A stretch of DNA of 64,000 bases from assembly GCF_021976095.1 (NCBI RefSeq), contig NW_025813487.1, forward strand, positions 2,400,319 through 2,464,318. The letters run 5' to 3'. This DNA comes from Xenia sp. Carnegie-2017. Its lineage: Eukaryota > Cnidaria > Anthozoa > Malacalcyonacea > Xeniidae. The translations under genes and the position numbers were made by a program. The notes beneath the pieces were generated by a model. The model was given only the letters and a program-made list of their open reading frames with translations, was not told where the DNA came from and ran no database searches. This document shows positions 1-11,956 of this stretch, in pieces (positions within the stretch are counted from its first letter, which is position 1; each line of letters begins with the position of its first letter).

Positions 1-1174
1 CGTTTGCAGAAAATCACCGCTGACCTGCGTTGTGACCGAATCCAGTGTCTTACACTAATAATATCAAGCAATTCTACTGTGTTTTGTCACCACCACAAAT
101 AATTCTTACGTAAACTCGTTATTTTCCATGAAGATAAAGCAGCCTTCAACCTTAAAGAAGAAAACACCTCCGAGACGAGCCTATCGCTGCTGGACGCGTA
201 AAAGTTGGGAAAAAGGGCATGTTTGGAAAGAAAAAGATCTGTTTATTGACTAAATGCTGTCAAATGAAATAGCTAGGTGGGCGATAAAGAATTTTTGCTC
301 AAAATATGAAGATTATTGCAATTCAACAATGACGTTTTCAGTTGACGTTTGTGATGAAGGAAACATTAATGAAAACCTGACCGAAATAATATGACGTCAA
401 TTGCATCGATCAATAACTATCATCTCAGAAAAAATCTTTTTTGAAAAAGCGTTCAAGATGTATACGATATTGCATTCTATGCACATTTTTAGAAGTCATT
501 CAGCTCTATGCAAGTTTTGCCACATTTAGCTCCGTTGAAATCAATAGCTTTTTTAGGGGTAACATGAATATATGATTCCTCTTTTATTGAATGGGCTCCG
601 TCCAAACATGTACGTTTTACGATTTCAAAACTTTTCGTTATAGTGGATTGTTTTTACAAAAATGGCATACATTTGTAAAACAATCCAGGTACTGATTTCA
701 ATATTTTTCTTAAACTTAGTAAGTTTATCAAACTTCTTTATTTGCATTGCTTCTTTGAGTTAAGATCGAGTTTGTTTGACTGACAAGATGTCTCAATAAG
801 CGTTTACATATATAATATTGGTATAAATTATGATTGGGACGTTTGCGCATACGCGTGCAGTTACATTAGAAAAGGTAAATAAGTATTCGAAATAAATAAT
901 AATAAAAAATAGCAAATGATTATTCATGAAGAAAAGATATTTTGTCAACCAGAGGATCCAATTAGAAAACATTCAGAAACAATCTTATGTCTCATTATTT
1001 CTTGTCAATGTTAGTAGAAACTTGTGCTATCGTTTGGTCTTGTTCCGATTACATTGGATTGCTTTTTAGACCTCTGATCTGAAGTATTCACAATTGTTCA
1101 ATTTAACAGCAGTTAAAGCTTTATCTAATTTCAAACATATGAAGGTCCTCATACGTGGACCTTCAAATATCACA

Positions 1175-1500
1175 TTATTACCATCACCCCCCCATCACCT
1201 TCAATGTCACTATCAAAACCACCATTATCACCACCACCATCATCATTACCACCATCATCATCACCACCATCATCATCACCATAACCATCACCATCAAAAT
1301 TACCACCATCACCATCATCACCATCATCAATATTACCGCCATCCCCACCACCACCATCATCACCACCATCATCAACTCCATAATCATCATCATCAACATT
1401 ACCACCATCACCACCATCATCATCATCAATATTACCAACATCAACAGAACTACTCTCACCATCATCGACATCATCATCATCATCTATTTCACATACACCA
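1175..1500 (-). repeat. Trinucleotide-rich tract encoding the acidic tail (copy A)
   Basis: The plus strand is a run of CAT/CAC/ATC/ACC triplets. Read on the minus strand in the frame of the protease exon it gives an Asp/Gly-rich tail matching the acidic tail of copy B, although here it lies beyond a stop codon. On the plus strand the same bases form a His-rich open frame that I regard as a by-product of the triplet repeat. The tract differs in length and order from copy B, as expected for microsatellite slippage. Confidence 0.8.
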
Positions 1501-4500
1501 TATGCAAATGGCTGCCATTTTCATTGTCTATCCAAAAAATAAACAAGTGCACCAGAGTCACCTTTTTTTAGAAATTGGCAATTACTTTTGACCTTCACTG
1601 CATCTTGAAAAATGATTTCTCTCACGATTTCATTTGAAGGCCTTGTCAAGTGAGAAAAACTTCGCTCACTTATAAATCCAATGTTATGATAATCTGTACG
1701 AACTCTCACAGATTCACCCCACTCTTCGATTCTGTCGCAAAGTTCTTCACTTGCCTCATCTAAAGTCAAGGCAAAGCATTCCATGTCATCTCCTCCATAA
1801 AAATGAAAAAAACCTTCATCACCGATGAAAATTCTCACAATATCAACTTCTCCGTCAAAATGACCAAACGGGAAAAGAGGGAAGTGGAAATTCATTACCA
1901 CTGTTTGGTAGTTTGTAAAAATAAGCTGTACCTTCATTAAGGTATTGAACGGCACCGCGAAAGGCCAAAAAGGCATTTTCCTGGTTAAAAGCCAATGCAC
2001 TGTCCACCATGTCACTTGCGCCATAAGCAACATGTGCGCATGTCAAGGCGTAATACTTATTGTTTTTGCCACAGAACATTGTCATTGTACCATGAGAGCC
2101 ACTGGTTGATTGGTTTGCCAAAACAATATCATTCGGTATTTGCATTGGATTTGGTGTATCATTCTTTTGAACAGCGCGGAAGTTTGATAAATATCGAATC
2201 TTTGGTTTTTTGTAAGGTTTACGCCTGATTTCAATGAATTTTGATGTTTCCCATTCAAACATCTTGTCAATCTCTTCCTTTAAATCTTCATCGGACCTTC
2301 CTTTAACACCATCAACTGTGATATACAAATGAGGATATGGTATAATTTTGTTTTTTGTAACTGTTCCATAGTTGCCACATATCCAAGATATGCTTTAAAA
2401 AGAATCAGAAATAGGATAAAAATCTAAATTAAAACAATGTGCCTATAAGTATCTATATACCATTGTTATCTATTCATATACCCATTTGTCCTATCTTACA
2501 GCTAACACAGACGATGACACAAAGAATTTTGTTTTCCTAAACATACCTTTTGAATTTTTCATGAACGTCTTTTTTAATTTTGTAATGTTCATCAAGAAAT
2601 TGGCTTTTCAAATTAAATCCTATGAAGAAATGGTGAATAATGGTTGACCAGTAACGACTTTTTTAAATAGGGAAGATAATTAAGGAAAGAGGTCTAGGTA
2701 TCAGATACTAGAAGAGCTGTGGAAGAGGTCTGGGGACGATATACTTAAGGAGCTTTGGGTTTTGTTGACGTAACCGGCTGACCACCTAAATTTTACGTAA
2801 CTGATCGGTCCTTCACTCGACATAGTAGATGAATTGAAATTTAAAGTTTATGATAAAAAATTGCGTTGAAAGTTTTACATCAACCCATATTCAGCTAACA
2901 GAACTTTGAGCTTGTATATCAACCCCCCGGTTATCATTCTTTTACCTGGAAATCCAGGAGGAGGTGGAGGGCATTGTGTGAGATCAACATCTTTTCCATC
3001 CTTTACAGCTTGAATGACAGCATCGAAGTCCTAAACAAAAGCTTTAATAAATCTCTTATGCAACAAATAGAGCTCTAATTCAGTCTCCAACATTACGGAC
3101 ATAGCCTACTACAATGAGATTAAGGATTAGACTTAGGGATTAGGATTAAAAATCAATTTCGCGTATTTGTAGAACACCATAAAAAGACTCGTGAAGAATG
3201 CATGACAATGCTTCCACTTAAATTTCATTTCCATTCCTTTAGAAGTAACTCACCTTCGATATAATCATATATTTTTTTGCATTTTCTTTGTCACCACTTC
3301 TGTTACAATTGCGAGCAGCCAATTTATACTGATCTCTCTTTAAAGTAAGTCCTTTTAATGTCTCTTCAAGTTTACTATCATTCTCACGCTGAGGTGGCAT
3401 TGAGAAACCAGTTGTGTTCTTGGAGGAAATGTTGGTGTTCTTAAAGGATCTGAGGGTGTTCTTGGAGGAACTAGTGGTGTTTTTGTAGGATCTGGGGGTG
3501 TTCTTGGAGGAACTAAGGGTGTTTTTGTAGAAGCTGGTGGTGTTTTTGGAGGATCTAAAGGTGTATTTGGAGTACATACTGGTATAAATGGTAGAACGGG
3601 TGGTTGTTTAGGGTCATTGTTAGGACGTTCACTAGGGACTCTGGAGGATGTCGATTTGGAAGGAGTGACGATGGGGGGAGTTTTAGATACACTGGATTGT
3701 GTTGGTGCTGCTGGCTTAGAACCACCTGAATAAAAAATCTCACGTCGATATGGTGCAGTGAAAAAGTTTAGAAACAACAATTACCGAGAAGAAAATTTGT
3801 TGGTGTGATAAAACATTTTGAATTTACTACTTTGGAGTATAATCAGTAAACACATACAGTAAAACTATAAAGTTTAGTACAAAACGTTAAAAGTGGAAAA
3901 CCATACCTAATGGTAATTCAAACTTAATGGTATGCATGATATTGTCTTCCACATCCATGAACCTCGCACAAACTACTTTTACATCTTCTGCCCAACTAAA
4001 GTCGACATTTTCGCCACATTCTATCATATGGTAGACTCCATTCTTCAAGGCATATTTAATCATAGCAGTGTTCATCCGATCTTCAAAAATGTTCATCCAC
4101 TTAATTTGTTCAAAGACTTTCTCACAAGCATGCCATAAGAGCTTATGACCATTTTTTGGATTAACTGTAAACTCGTGCTCTTCATAACCATCTGATTTCA
4201 ACCAATCAATTACAGATTTGTGATACACTGTTAAACAATCATCGTAAACTGGCAAAATTTGAGACAAAAGTTCAATGATTCTACTGCGGACTTCAAACGT
4301 GATGTCACCAGAAAAACCTAAATAGCTAAGCAGTAGAGTTAATGGTAAAAACTCCCGACAGGCAGCCAACAATTCAAGAAATTGCAAAAAAGTAGTTTCT
4401 GAGATAACAGAATTTCTGGAACTTTTCTTCATTAAAAATTCTTTTACTCTTTTGAATTGCTTTGTGTAAACACCGCTTAACCCACTAGGGACCAATTGTT

Positions 4501-5333
4501 GAATGGTTTCGTAAGTAAGCTCAATATTTTCTTCTTTTAAGCTCAGTTGTGCGTAATACGCATAAAGAAATGATCCCTCACATTTTTTAACTAATGACGA
4601 TAGAACGTAGGGATCTCTCTGCACCTGATCATTCAACTGATGTCTCAAATACTTGTGCAGGTCTTCTTCATTGTTTTCATCACGAGGATGAGTTGTAATT
4701 TCCACAGGATTCATGTCTTTCAACTCCATTTGAACAGGAAGTTCTGGACGACTGGTGATGAAGATTTTAATCCATTTAGGCAGTCGCTCAAACTCTTCTG
4801 CAATCAATTCCAGCAATTCACTTTTGCCATCAACTTGGCTTTCATCCAAGGCATCAATAACCAAAAGCATTGGTTCATGATCTTCCAACGAATACAATGG
4901 ATTATTTAACAAAACACGGAATGCATCGGCGACTGATTCGTACGAATGTTTTCTCTGTAATTCTTCATTAAGTTAACTTTTAAAATTTGATATTGTATCA
5001 CACATGCTACTAGCCAATGATTCTATCAAAATTCGAGGATTTCTATAATCTGATCATTATACCTGCAGAAATGACAAGCAGCAAGTTTCTTTTCTTTTTT
5101 TTAGAATATCGTCGACACACCTCAGCAGCAAACACACTTTTACCAACACCAGGACCGGCAATCAAAATCATGACATTAGAAGCATCTTCACTTCTATCGT
5201 TAAGCCAAGTGTCGAGATTTTCAAATAACCATTGTCTAGTGCCTTCAACGTATTTCTTGTTAAGATTTTTTATAAGACCATTAAACTCACACTTTCCAAG
5301 CTTCTTAAGAGCAGAACATACTTTGCCCTGTAT

Positions 5334-5762
5334 CATTTCTCTTACTCCAACAACATCAGCTTTTGTTGCCATCACTTGTGTAATTTCATCTACATCAGCT
5401 TTTGTTGCCATCTCTTGTGTAATTTCATCTACATCAGCTTTTGTTGCCATCCCTTGTGTAATTTCAGCTACATCAGCTTTTGTTGCCATCTCTTGTATAA
5501 TTTCATCTACATCAGCTTTTGTTGACATCACCTGTGTAATTTCAGCTACATCAGCTTTTGTTGACATCACTTGTGTAATTTCAGCTACATCAGCTTTTGT
5601 TGACATCTCTTGTGTAATTTCAGCTACATCAGCTTTTGTTGACATCTCTTGTGTAATTTCAGCTACATCAGCTTTTGTTGACATCACTTGTGTAATTTCA
5701 GCTACTTCAGCTTTTGTTGACATCACTTGTGTAATTTCTGCAACATCATTCTTCGTTGACAT
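5334..5762 (-). repeat. 39 bp coding repeat, 11 units (13-residue coiled-coil array, copy A)
   Basis: Eleven in-frame units of 39 bp encode variants of MSTKADVAEITQV. Alternating hydrophobic and charged positions and the absence of Pro and Gly suggest a coiled coil between the HEPN and NACHT domains. The homologous array in copy B has only five units, so unit number changes without shifting the frame. The right-hand units begin MSTK and the left-hand ones MATK, suggesting growth by local unit duplication. Confidence 0.9.
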
Positions 5763-6491
5763 GCTTTCTTTGATTTCCTCTACTTCATTTTTTATTACTT
5801 TCACTTGTTTTAAGGTTTTCTCTGCAACTTTGATTAACTGTCGTTTTTCTTCATATCATTCTTTTAACATTTCAATATAATTTGCCTCATCGGGACTGAG
5901 GGGAGCTTTCTTTAATTCATCTATTTCAGTTTGTTGAATACCCAGACCAACCAATAATTTTGAAATTTCCTTCCACAAATGCTCAAACTCACTGTCATCT
6001 ACACTAGTTGCAGTTATGTGACCGTAAACTTTGTTTCGATAAAACTTTATTCTTGCAATATTTGCTGAGATTGAAGAATCTGAAGAGGAAGGAAGATTAT
6101 TCCATCCACTATGTGGCGCTAATAGACCACATATGTTAAGCAATAAGACAGTCAATAATGAAATATGAAAGTTTTCATTGTCAGGTGAGCCAGTTGATGG
6201 GTAAAGAAGGTTCCATTGCTCTTTGCTGATGATTTTCAATTTTAGTGGTGTCAATTTACTCTTGGTAGAAGGATCATTAAGTTTATCCTTTAAGTTTGAC
6301 GATTGAAGACTTATAATGATTTGCAATGTTGTTTTTAAGGCTTGTGTTCCTTTATTGATTAAAAGTTTACTTAAACGACATCCGTTTGCCTCAAACTTCA
6401 GTTTTTGAGGTGGTGAAGCCATTTTTCAAGCTAGAAATGAAAAACGAGTTTGTGCAAAAAGCATCAATTTGCAATGTACAAAATGAGCACA

Positions 6492-6612
6492 ACGAGATCC
6501 ATTTTCCTTAATCTTTAAACTTTTAGGTGGCAAAGCCATAATATATTCTAGAAATGACGAATGAGTTTGTGAAAAAAGGTATAATTTAAAATGTACAAAA
6601 TGTTTACAAAAG
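6492..6612 (-). repeat. Tandem duplicate of the gene's start-codon region
   Basis: About 120 bp directly upstream of the copy A start codon repeats the sequence around that start. It contains a second minus-strand ATG (6538-6536) followed by codons for MALPPKSLKIKENGSR, which aligns with the real N-terminus MASPPQKLKFEANGCR, then diverges. Copy B does not show it. It is probably a relic local duplication and not an alternative first exon, since no splice donor is evident. Confidence 0.6.
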
Positions 6613-7289
6613 TTAAAAGGATTAATTTAAAATAGTAGTACAAGTCATTTATAAAGACTTGTGTGCTTCATTTCTTTCTCTCGATAAAAATTGTGTTTAC
6701 TGTCTTGTAACATGACTCAGTAATTGATCTTACATCAAGGCATTAAAATAGTAGACTTGATACAATGAAAAAACACTTAAAATAATAATATTTTCGCCTA
6801 CTAGGCGCGAGAAGCAGCATATACCTTGCAATAGTACCTCCTAGTTAATAAATAATATATCTTATTTGTCTAACAATCGTGTGGTGAAGAGATACGTCTT
6901 TCTTTTAACAGGATATATCAAACTGGTTTGCTGTGTTGTATGAATATTTGCTGATTAACATTTTGAGAGCACTATATTGCTGATGATTTTGTTCCAATTT
7001 AATTTTTGCTAGACTTCAGTTTAGCGGACACCCGAAACGCTTGTGATTGCGGGCTCGTTTTTGCTTGGGATTGTAAGGTAGGGTTTGGGTCAGCGTCGAA
7101 GGTGTCCGCTAAACTGCAGTAGTCCCCCATAGGACCATAGCTTGACTCTAATCATATATTTAAATTCTTCGTCATTTTTTACAATCTGTTAAATCCAAAT
7201 CGACATCTTTACTAATTCAAATCAAAATAAAGAAAACCTATCTGCTTTCTATAAAGAAAACCTATCTCCTATCTGCTTTACATTTTCCT
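6613..7289. other. AT-rich intergenic sequence, no gene seen
   Basis: No open frame with recognisable content. Apart from the 108 bp hairpin at 7013-7120 the stretch is AT-rich, with a short direct repeat ATAAAGAAAACCTATCT near 7240-7270. Confidence 0.6.
7013..7120. mobile_element. Short terminal-inverted-repeat element (MITE-like hairpin)
   Basis: The left end ACTTCAGTTTAGCGGACACC and the inverse complement of the right end ACTGCAGTTTAGCGGACACC differ at one base, giving a 20 bp terminal inverted repeat around about 68 bp of unique sequence. There is no coding capacity. The motif with GCGGACACC resembles pogo/Tigger-type ends, but the expected TA target duplication is not clean, so the family is a guess. 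Confidence 0.55.
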
Positions 7290-8520
7290 CACAAAAACAC
7301 TGAACAGAAGTTCTCGTGTTTAACATTTGCTTATTTCAAAAATTTTCTGGAAATGCTCGTCTCCCCCCCCCCAACATAAAATTCACGTCATCAATTTTTA
7401 CATAGACAAGTACAGTTTATAAAGAAAAATTCAGCGTCCTACATGTAGAAAATGTTCTCATGTTATTCTGCCTCCCCCATAATTTTGAACAGGCTTTACT
7501 GTCCTTTACCATGCAGCTTATTGTCAATAGTTAGAAAGTTGGTACATCAACTTAAATATGATTTCTCTTGAATGTTTAGTCATACATTATCGAGATGCTT
7601 CAGTAGCAAATTTTTTATGTAAAGTTAGTAATATAGTTTCAGAATCTCGTTTTACTATTGACAAAGTAAACTCGTTTTAGAAATAATAGATTTGGTTGTA
7701 ATTTAGAAATAATAAATTTTCATGTATTCCCATATTTTCTATAGACAAGTATAGTTTGTATAACTCCTGCAGCATAAAAGTTCTGGCATCTGCACGCAAC
7801 GTTTGGTATTATTGATAGTAGATGTAAACTAGATACATACAGAAAATGTACTTAGAATTAGATAGGAAATGAACAAACAACAAACAAAGCAACAGAATAT
7901 AAGTAAAGTATCATCACCAATTGTTCACGTTTATATCCAGATCGCAATGATTCGTTTATTTTCGATAAAAAGGTAGAAGTACTACTAGATTACTCGTTCG
8001 TAAGTTTACATTAACAAAAATATTGTTTCAATTTTTGCGGACTGGCACTAGTGTCAGTTACAGTTTATAAAGAAAAATTCAGCATCCTACATGTAGAAAA
8101 TATTCTCATGTTATTCTGCCTCCCCCATACTTTTGAACAGGTTTTACTGTTCCTTTACCATTTAGCTTACGGTCAATAGTTAAAATTTTGGTATATAAAC
8201 TTAGATATGATTTCTCATGCATGTTTAGTCGAACTTCATCTAGATGTTTCTTTAGCTAAGTTGTTAAGTCGGTAATGTAGATATAAAATCGCACTTTACT
8301 TTAGTAAAATTACCTTTGTTTTAGAAATAAGATTTCATATCTGACGACCTCGTCGTCCAAATTAAGCTTGCTTTAGTTCTTTACATGTCACATACCTAAC
8401 AAAGATGAGAGATTTAATATAAAGAACGCGACCACATACATATCAGTTTAAAAATGATGATCATAGTTCAAACCTTATTGTAACATCAATAATGTTCATA
8501 TGTTGAATGTGACAATGTGA
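7290..8520 (+). repeat. Diverged dispersed copies of the 1.25 kb satellite unit
   Basis: Two partial copies of the unit that is tandemly arrayed at 58307-63050 lie here: about 7290-7700 and about 8041-8520. Shared landmarks include GTCAATAGTTAGAAAGTTGG, TATGATTTCTC followed by a TGTTTAGTC stretch, and GATGAGAGATTTAATA followed by ACGCGACCACATACAT. They are far more diverged from each other and from the array than the array units are, so they look like old dispersed copies. No convincing coding sequence. Confidence 0.75.
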
Positions 8521-9116
8521 GCAAAATAAGCTGTTCGTCAAAATCGAACTGATTTTCTAATTTCATGCAGCAAATGTCTAAAAATTTATTAAATGACATC
8601 AAACGAAGCGATTGACACGAGTTGCTGTCCAAAGATAAAAACCGCACTTTTATTCAAAACAAATAAATATCTTATGTGTAAGAAATCCAAGCGTTTTTCT
8701 TTCTAACTTGATTCCTCTTTGATGATAAAATCCTGTGATTCTTGAAATCAGTGAATCAGTCGACTTCCATGTCAAGCATTTTTAAACGAATACAAGGATC
8801 ATCAAAAAATGCAAAACAGCAAAAGAAAAAGAAAACGGACAGTTTTTTGTCAAAAATTTTATCAATTAAAATAAATTTAATTGTTCATTATCATGAGAGT
8901 ACTGCGTGTGCGATTGCATTTTAAATTCATATTCACTTATTACTGTGGTAGTGTATAATTGATGCAAATCGTTCGCCGTTGATATAAATATTATCATATA
9001 GTCGTTTTGATAGGTAAACAGATCATTCGTGTTAACAAGATGAAACGCAATTTACTAAACCAGGCATAAATATATATCCTCGTATTATCCAATAAAACAT
9101 AGCGCCATTTAGCTTA
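8521..9116. other. Intergenic sequence with an old dispersed repeat
   Basis: No gene recognised. The stretch around 8742-8900 resembles 11215-11420 (both contain a TTTTCAAACGAATA or TTTTTAAACGAATA motif, then AAAACAGCAAAAGAAA), and 8930-8965 resembles 11930-11956, so both sites carry parts of one dispersed repeat. A 60-residue open frame here has no recognisable features. Confidence 0.5.
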
Positions 9117-10130
9117 AGACTGAAACACACTAGGCAGTTGCTTCAGTCGCGCCTCCAAAGCGAATTGATGCGCACGCGTCAGTCGCTTGAAAGCCCGAAA
9201 CACACATGCAGGGACCATCGCAACTTTTACCGTGGCGTCTATTGAACATGGCGGAGATTTCTGTTTGTTACAGACACAGACATCAATTAAACTTTTTATT
9301 TTGGCCTTTATTATAGCTAGTAATATATGAATATTTACTCAGTACAAACTACTATGTTGAGAAAAGAGAACAAGCCAGTTAAAACACGCTGATATGATCA
9401 TAGTCCATTACGCATATATCGTGGACAATCTTAATCTGTGCATTTAGGTTGTGCATTAGGGTTCCAGTTTGTAGCTCCTACTGTCCCTATTTGATAATTC
9501 ATATAAAAACTGAAAGATTCCAGTGTGAATTCACTATATATTGCCCTTAATTTCCAAGGCATAATCTATAAATTCCGTATGATGCATATGACAGGGAATA
9601 TGATATGCATTTAGGAAGTTAAAATGTATCTATTGGCCAATCAGTGTAAAGTGACTAAAGCGACCAATGTCAAAAGTTCAACATGTAGAACTTTCAAAGT
9701 GACTAGATCAGGGGTCTCCAAACTACGGCCCGCGGGCCAGATGCGGCCCGTTGGGCCTCTCAAACCGGCCCGCAGAGACACTTAAAAAAGCCAATTTCAC
9801 AACTCACATTGAGAAAACTGAACAGACTAATTGTGATTTTGTTATGATACTACTCTTGGTTGAAATTTAACCTTTAAATTTTGAATAAATATTTTCTTAA
9901 CCAATGAAGCTTGTGTAATGTACTTCGTTTTATTAAAATATTCGCTCTTTGACCAGCGGTGTACGGTTCGCCGGCCCTCAACATGCTGGATGAAAGTTAA
10001 TGTAGCCCTCTGGCTTTAAAGTTTGGAGACCCCTGGACTAGATGATGCGACTACGCTACTAGCTTAGTAACCACGCAAAGCGGTAATTTTAGACGAGCGA
10101 CTAAAGCGACTGCCTAGTGTGTTTCAGCCT
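9117..10130. mobile_element. Non-autonomous DNA transposon with TTA target duplication (Harbinger-like?)
   Basis: The left end AGACTGAAACACACTAGGCA and the inverse complement of the right end AGGCTGAAACACACTAGGCA form a terminal inverted repeat continuing imperfectly for about 40 bp. Both sides are flanked by TTA (9114-9116 and 10131-10133), a 3 bp target duplication of the size and composition used by PIF/Harbinger elements. There is no transposase frame. The element is interrupted by a 327 bp hAT-type element, so without that insertion it would be about 0.68 kb. The family call rests only on target site and end shape. Confidence 0.7.
9709..10035. mobile_element. hAT-type MITE with perfect 8 bp target duplication
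   Basis: The element begins CAGGGGTCTCCAAACT and ends with its inverse complement. It is flanked on both sides by GACTAGAT (9701-9708 and 10036-10043), the 8 bp duplication typical of hAT insertion. The body carries the CGGCCCGCGGGCC box common in non-autonomous hAT families of many animals. At 327 bp it has no coding capacity. It sits inside the TTA-flanked element and so is younger than it. Confidence 0.92.
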
Positions 10131-10209
10131 TTATAGTTTCGTTTAACGTTCATTTTTATTTTCTCGGAAGTTAAAATCATCTTGTAATGTATTAAATATA
10201 GTATAATAT

Positions 10210-10741
10210 ATGCTTTGTGTATCTGTGTATCTACTGAAAATGTGGATGAACAGTCAATGAATCCAAGTGAACAAGTATTCTGCCATTTAGTCAAACTTTA
10301 CATGTGTATCTGTGTATCTACTGAAAATGTGGATGAACAGTCAATGAATCCAAGTGGACGAGTATTCTGCCATTTAGTCAATCTTTACATGTGTATCTGT
10401 GTATCTACTGAAAATGTTGATGAACTGTCAATGAATCCAAGTGGACGAGTACTCTGCCATTTAGTCAAACATTACATGTGTATCTGTGTATCTACTGAAA
10501 ATGTGGATGAACAGTCAATGAATCAAAGTGGACGAGTATTCTGCCATTTAGTCAAACCTTACATGTGTATCTGTGTACCTACTGAAAATGTGGATGAACA
10601 GTCAATGAATCCAAGTGGACGAGTATTCTGCCATTTAGTCAAACCTTACATGTGTATCTTTGTATCTACTGAAAATGTTGATGAACTGTCAATGAATCCA
10701 AGTGGACGAGTATTCTGCCATTTAGTCAAACCTTTGATACA
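10210..10741 (+). repeat. 87 bp minisatellite, about six units
   Basis: Six units of about 87 bp, each starting near TGTGTATCTGTGTATCTACTG and ending near GCCATTTAGTCAAAC, lie head to tail with few differences. Because 87 is a multiple of three, one frame stays open for 179 codons and repeats a 29-residue pattern (CICVSTENVDEQSMNPSGR and the rest). There is no ATG-led upstream exon, signal peptide or homology that I recognise, so I treat the open frame as a result of the repeat length. Confidence 0.9.
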
Positions 10742-11956
10742 ATACAACGAGTAGCTAAATAATACGGCTTTAAAATCGATGTTTTACACAATTTTACTCA
10801 CCAAATATGATCAAAACGACTATTTCTTCATTTCCACACTTATTTTTTCGTTCCACAACGTAGAGTCACAGTTTTATATTGAAATATTTCTTCAATTTTC
10901 CCTACGAAGGTATTGTAATGTACACATCATTGAAATGTAAGGGATAGGCTCATCACGAGATCATTCTGATTTACTTTCTTGTAACTGGATACAGCTGAAA
11001 AGTAGACAATAATCATGTTCATTGTCCATATATGGTTCTCACCAGATTTATGTTTTTACATAGACTTTTATAAAAAATTACCAATATGATTCCGAAAAAT
11101 TATTAGAATAGAAAATAGGCCAAAATGTATCCAAATATTGATCCAAATGGCCATTTTTTATCAAAGTTTGAGTTTCCAAAGATCAGCAGCTTTAGTCAGA
11201 CAATAGTTGGTACTACTTGAGTCAGTCGTTTTCAAACGAATAAAATGATCATGAAAAAAATACATAAATTATGTTGAATTCTTTGAGGCTTTAACCGTTT
11301 TGTGCTCATAAAAATTCGAAAAACTGAAAAACAGCAAAAGAAATGAGCAACAGACACTTTTCCTTGCAACGTGACCTGCTTGTAAATTTTATCAATTTAT
11401 CAATAATAATATGGACGATGTAAAACTTATCAGTATAAAATAGTATACGGGAAGAAATTTTCATAAATAATCAAAACAAGTGAAGTATCTTTCTCTTTCT
11501 GTAAGCATGAACATTACTAAAGAAGTAAGAGCATGGTAAAATGGGAACTATTTACGTTAAATTACGCACATGCATTTGTCATGGGAAGTTTAAAGCATTG
11601 AGTTGCTGAGGAAGACTTTCTTTCCAATCGTGGCAAAGAGGAAACTTTGTAATTTTATATTGTTGAATGTTTAGTATATATAGAGGCTGCAAACGCTGTT
11701 TCTGGTTGTTTCAATACGCATTTTTGATGGTCGCATTTTATCGACGCATTTGATTAATGCATTGTAACGCATTGAGTTGAAGTCTTGAAGAGACGAATTG
11801 GATAAGCATTTTTTGATTTTAATACTCGTGGTAATGAACCAACGTTTGTCGTCAAACGAATCGTGATTTAGCATCCCACACAACAGAACACTTAGGTTGT
11901 GCGACAATGGCACTATGAATCTATAATTACATATCAATGTGGTAATGTATAATTGA
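10742..11956. other. AT-rich intergenic sequence
   Basis: No gene recognised. The segment 11215-11420 is related to 8742-8900. An 88-residue minus-strand open frame at 11671-11937 lacks any recognisable motif and is not supported as a gene. Confidence 0.5.

Larger units (their letters stand above)
1066..6422 (-). pseudogene. HEPN-coiled coil-NACHT-DM14-trypsin-like protease gene, copy A (disabled)
   Basis: Five exons can be read on the minus strand: 6422-3907, 3725-3254, 3030-2946, 2619-2547 and 2392-1066, all with GT/AG borders at the same places as in copy B. The product would start with a DZIP3-type HEPN domain (RNKVYGH motif), then eleven 13-residue coiled-coil repeats, a NACHT domain with GPGVGKS Walker A and LLVIDALDES Walker B, a Thr/Pro-rich linker, a DM14 domain split over exons 2 and 3, a serine protease domain (TCAHV, DIVRIF, GDSGALVY) and an acidic tail. 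It is broken: an in-frame TGA at 5858-5856 replaces the Trp codon of copy B; length differences near 5060-5110, 3400 and 1890 shift the frame; a stop lies at about 1521. Copy B carries none of these, so they arose after duplication or were lost by exchange. Sequencing error cannot explain this many lesions. Confidence 0.85.
1..6490. repeat. Segmental duplication, copy A (direct repeat of 39725..46035)
   Basis: The sequence from the first base of the window to about 6490 matches 39725..46035 in the same orientation through gene exons, introns and about 1 kb of 3' flank, so this is a duplicated genomic block and not only a shared domain. Both copies contain the same landmarks, such as a TTGTGACCGAATCCAGTG stretch near 30 and 39750. 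The match is still present at base 1, so the duplicated block continues off the left edge. Copy A has about 150 extra bases near 753-907, and copy B has about 220 extra bases near 40370-40587. The block ends just upstream of the gene's start codon. Confidence 0.9.

Noticed and set aside
1094-1591. His-rich open frame on the plus strand
   Set aside because: It is the antisense of the triplet tract encoding the acidic tail of the protease exon; no other support.
5017-5880. Long plus-strand frame with a repeated TSAFVAI motif
   Set aside because: Antisense shadow of the 39 bp coiled-coil repeat; the minus-strand frame has clear HEPN, coiled-coil and NACHT content.
11671-11937. 88-residue minus-strand open frame
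   Set aside because: No domain, start context or conserved relative in the window; compatible with chance.
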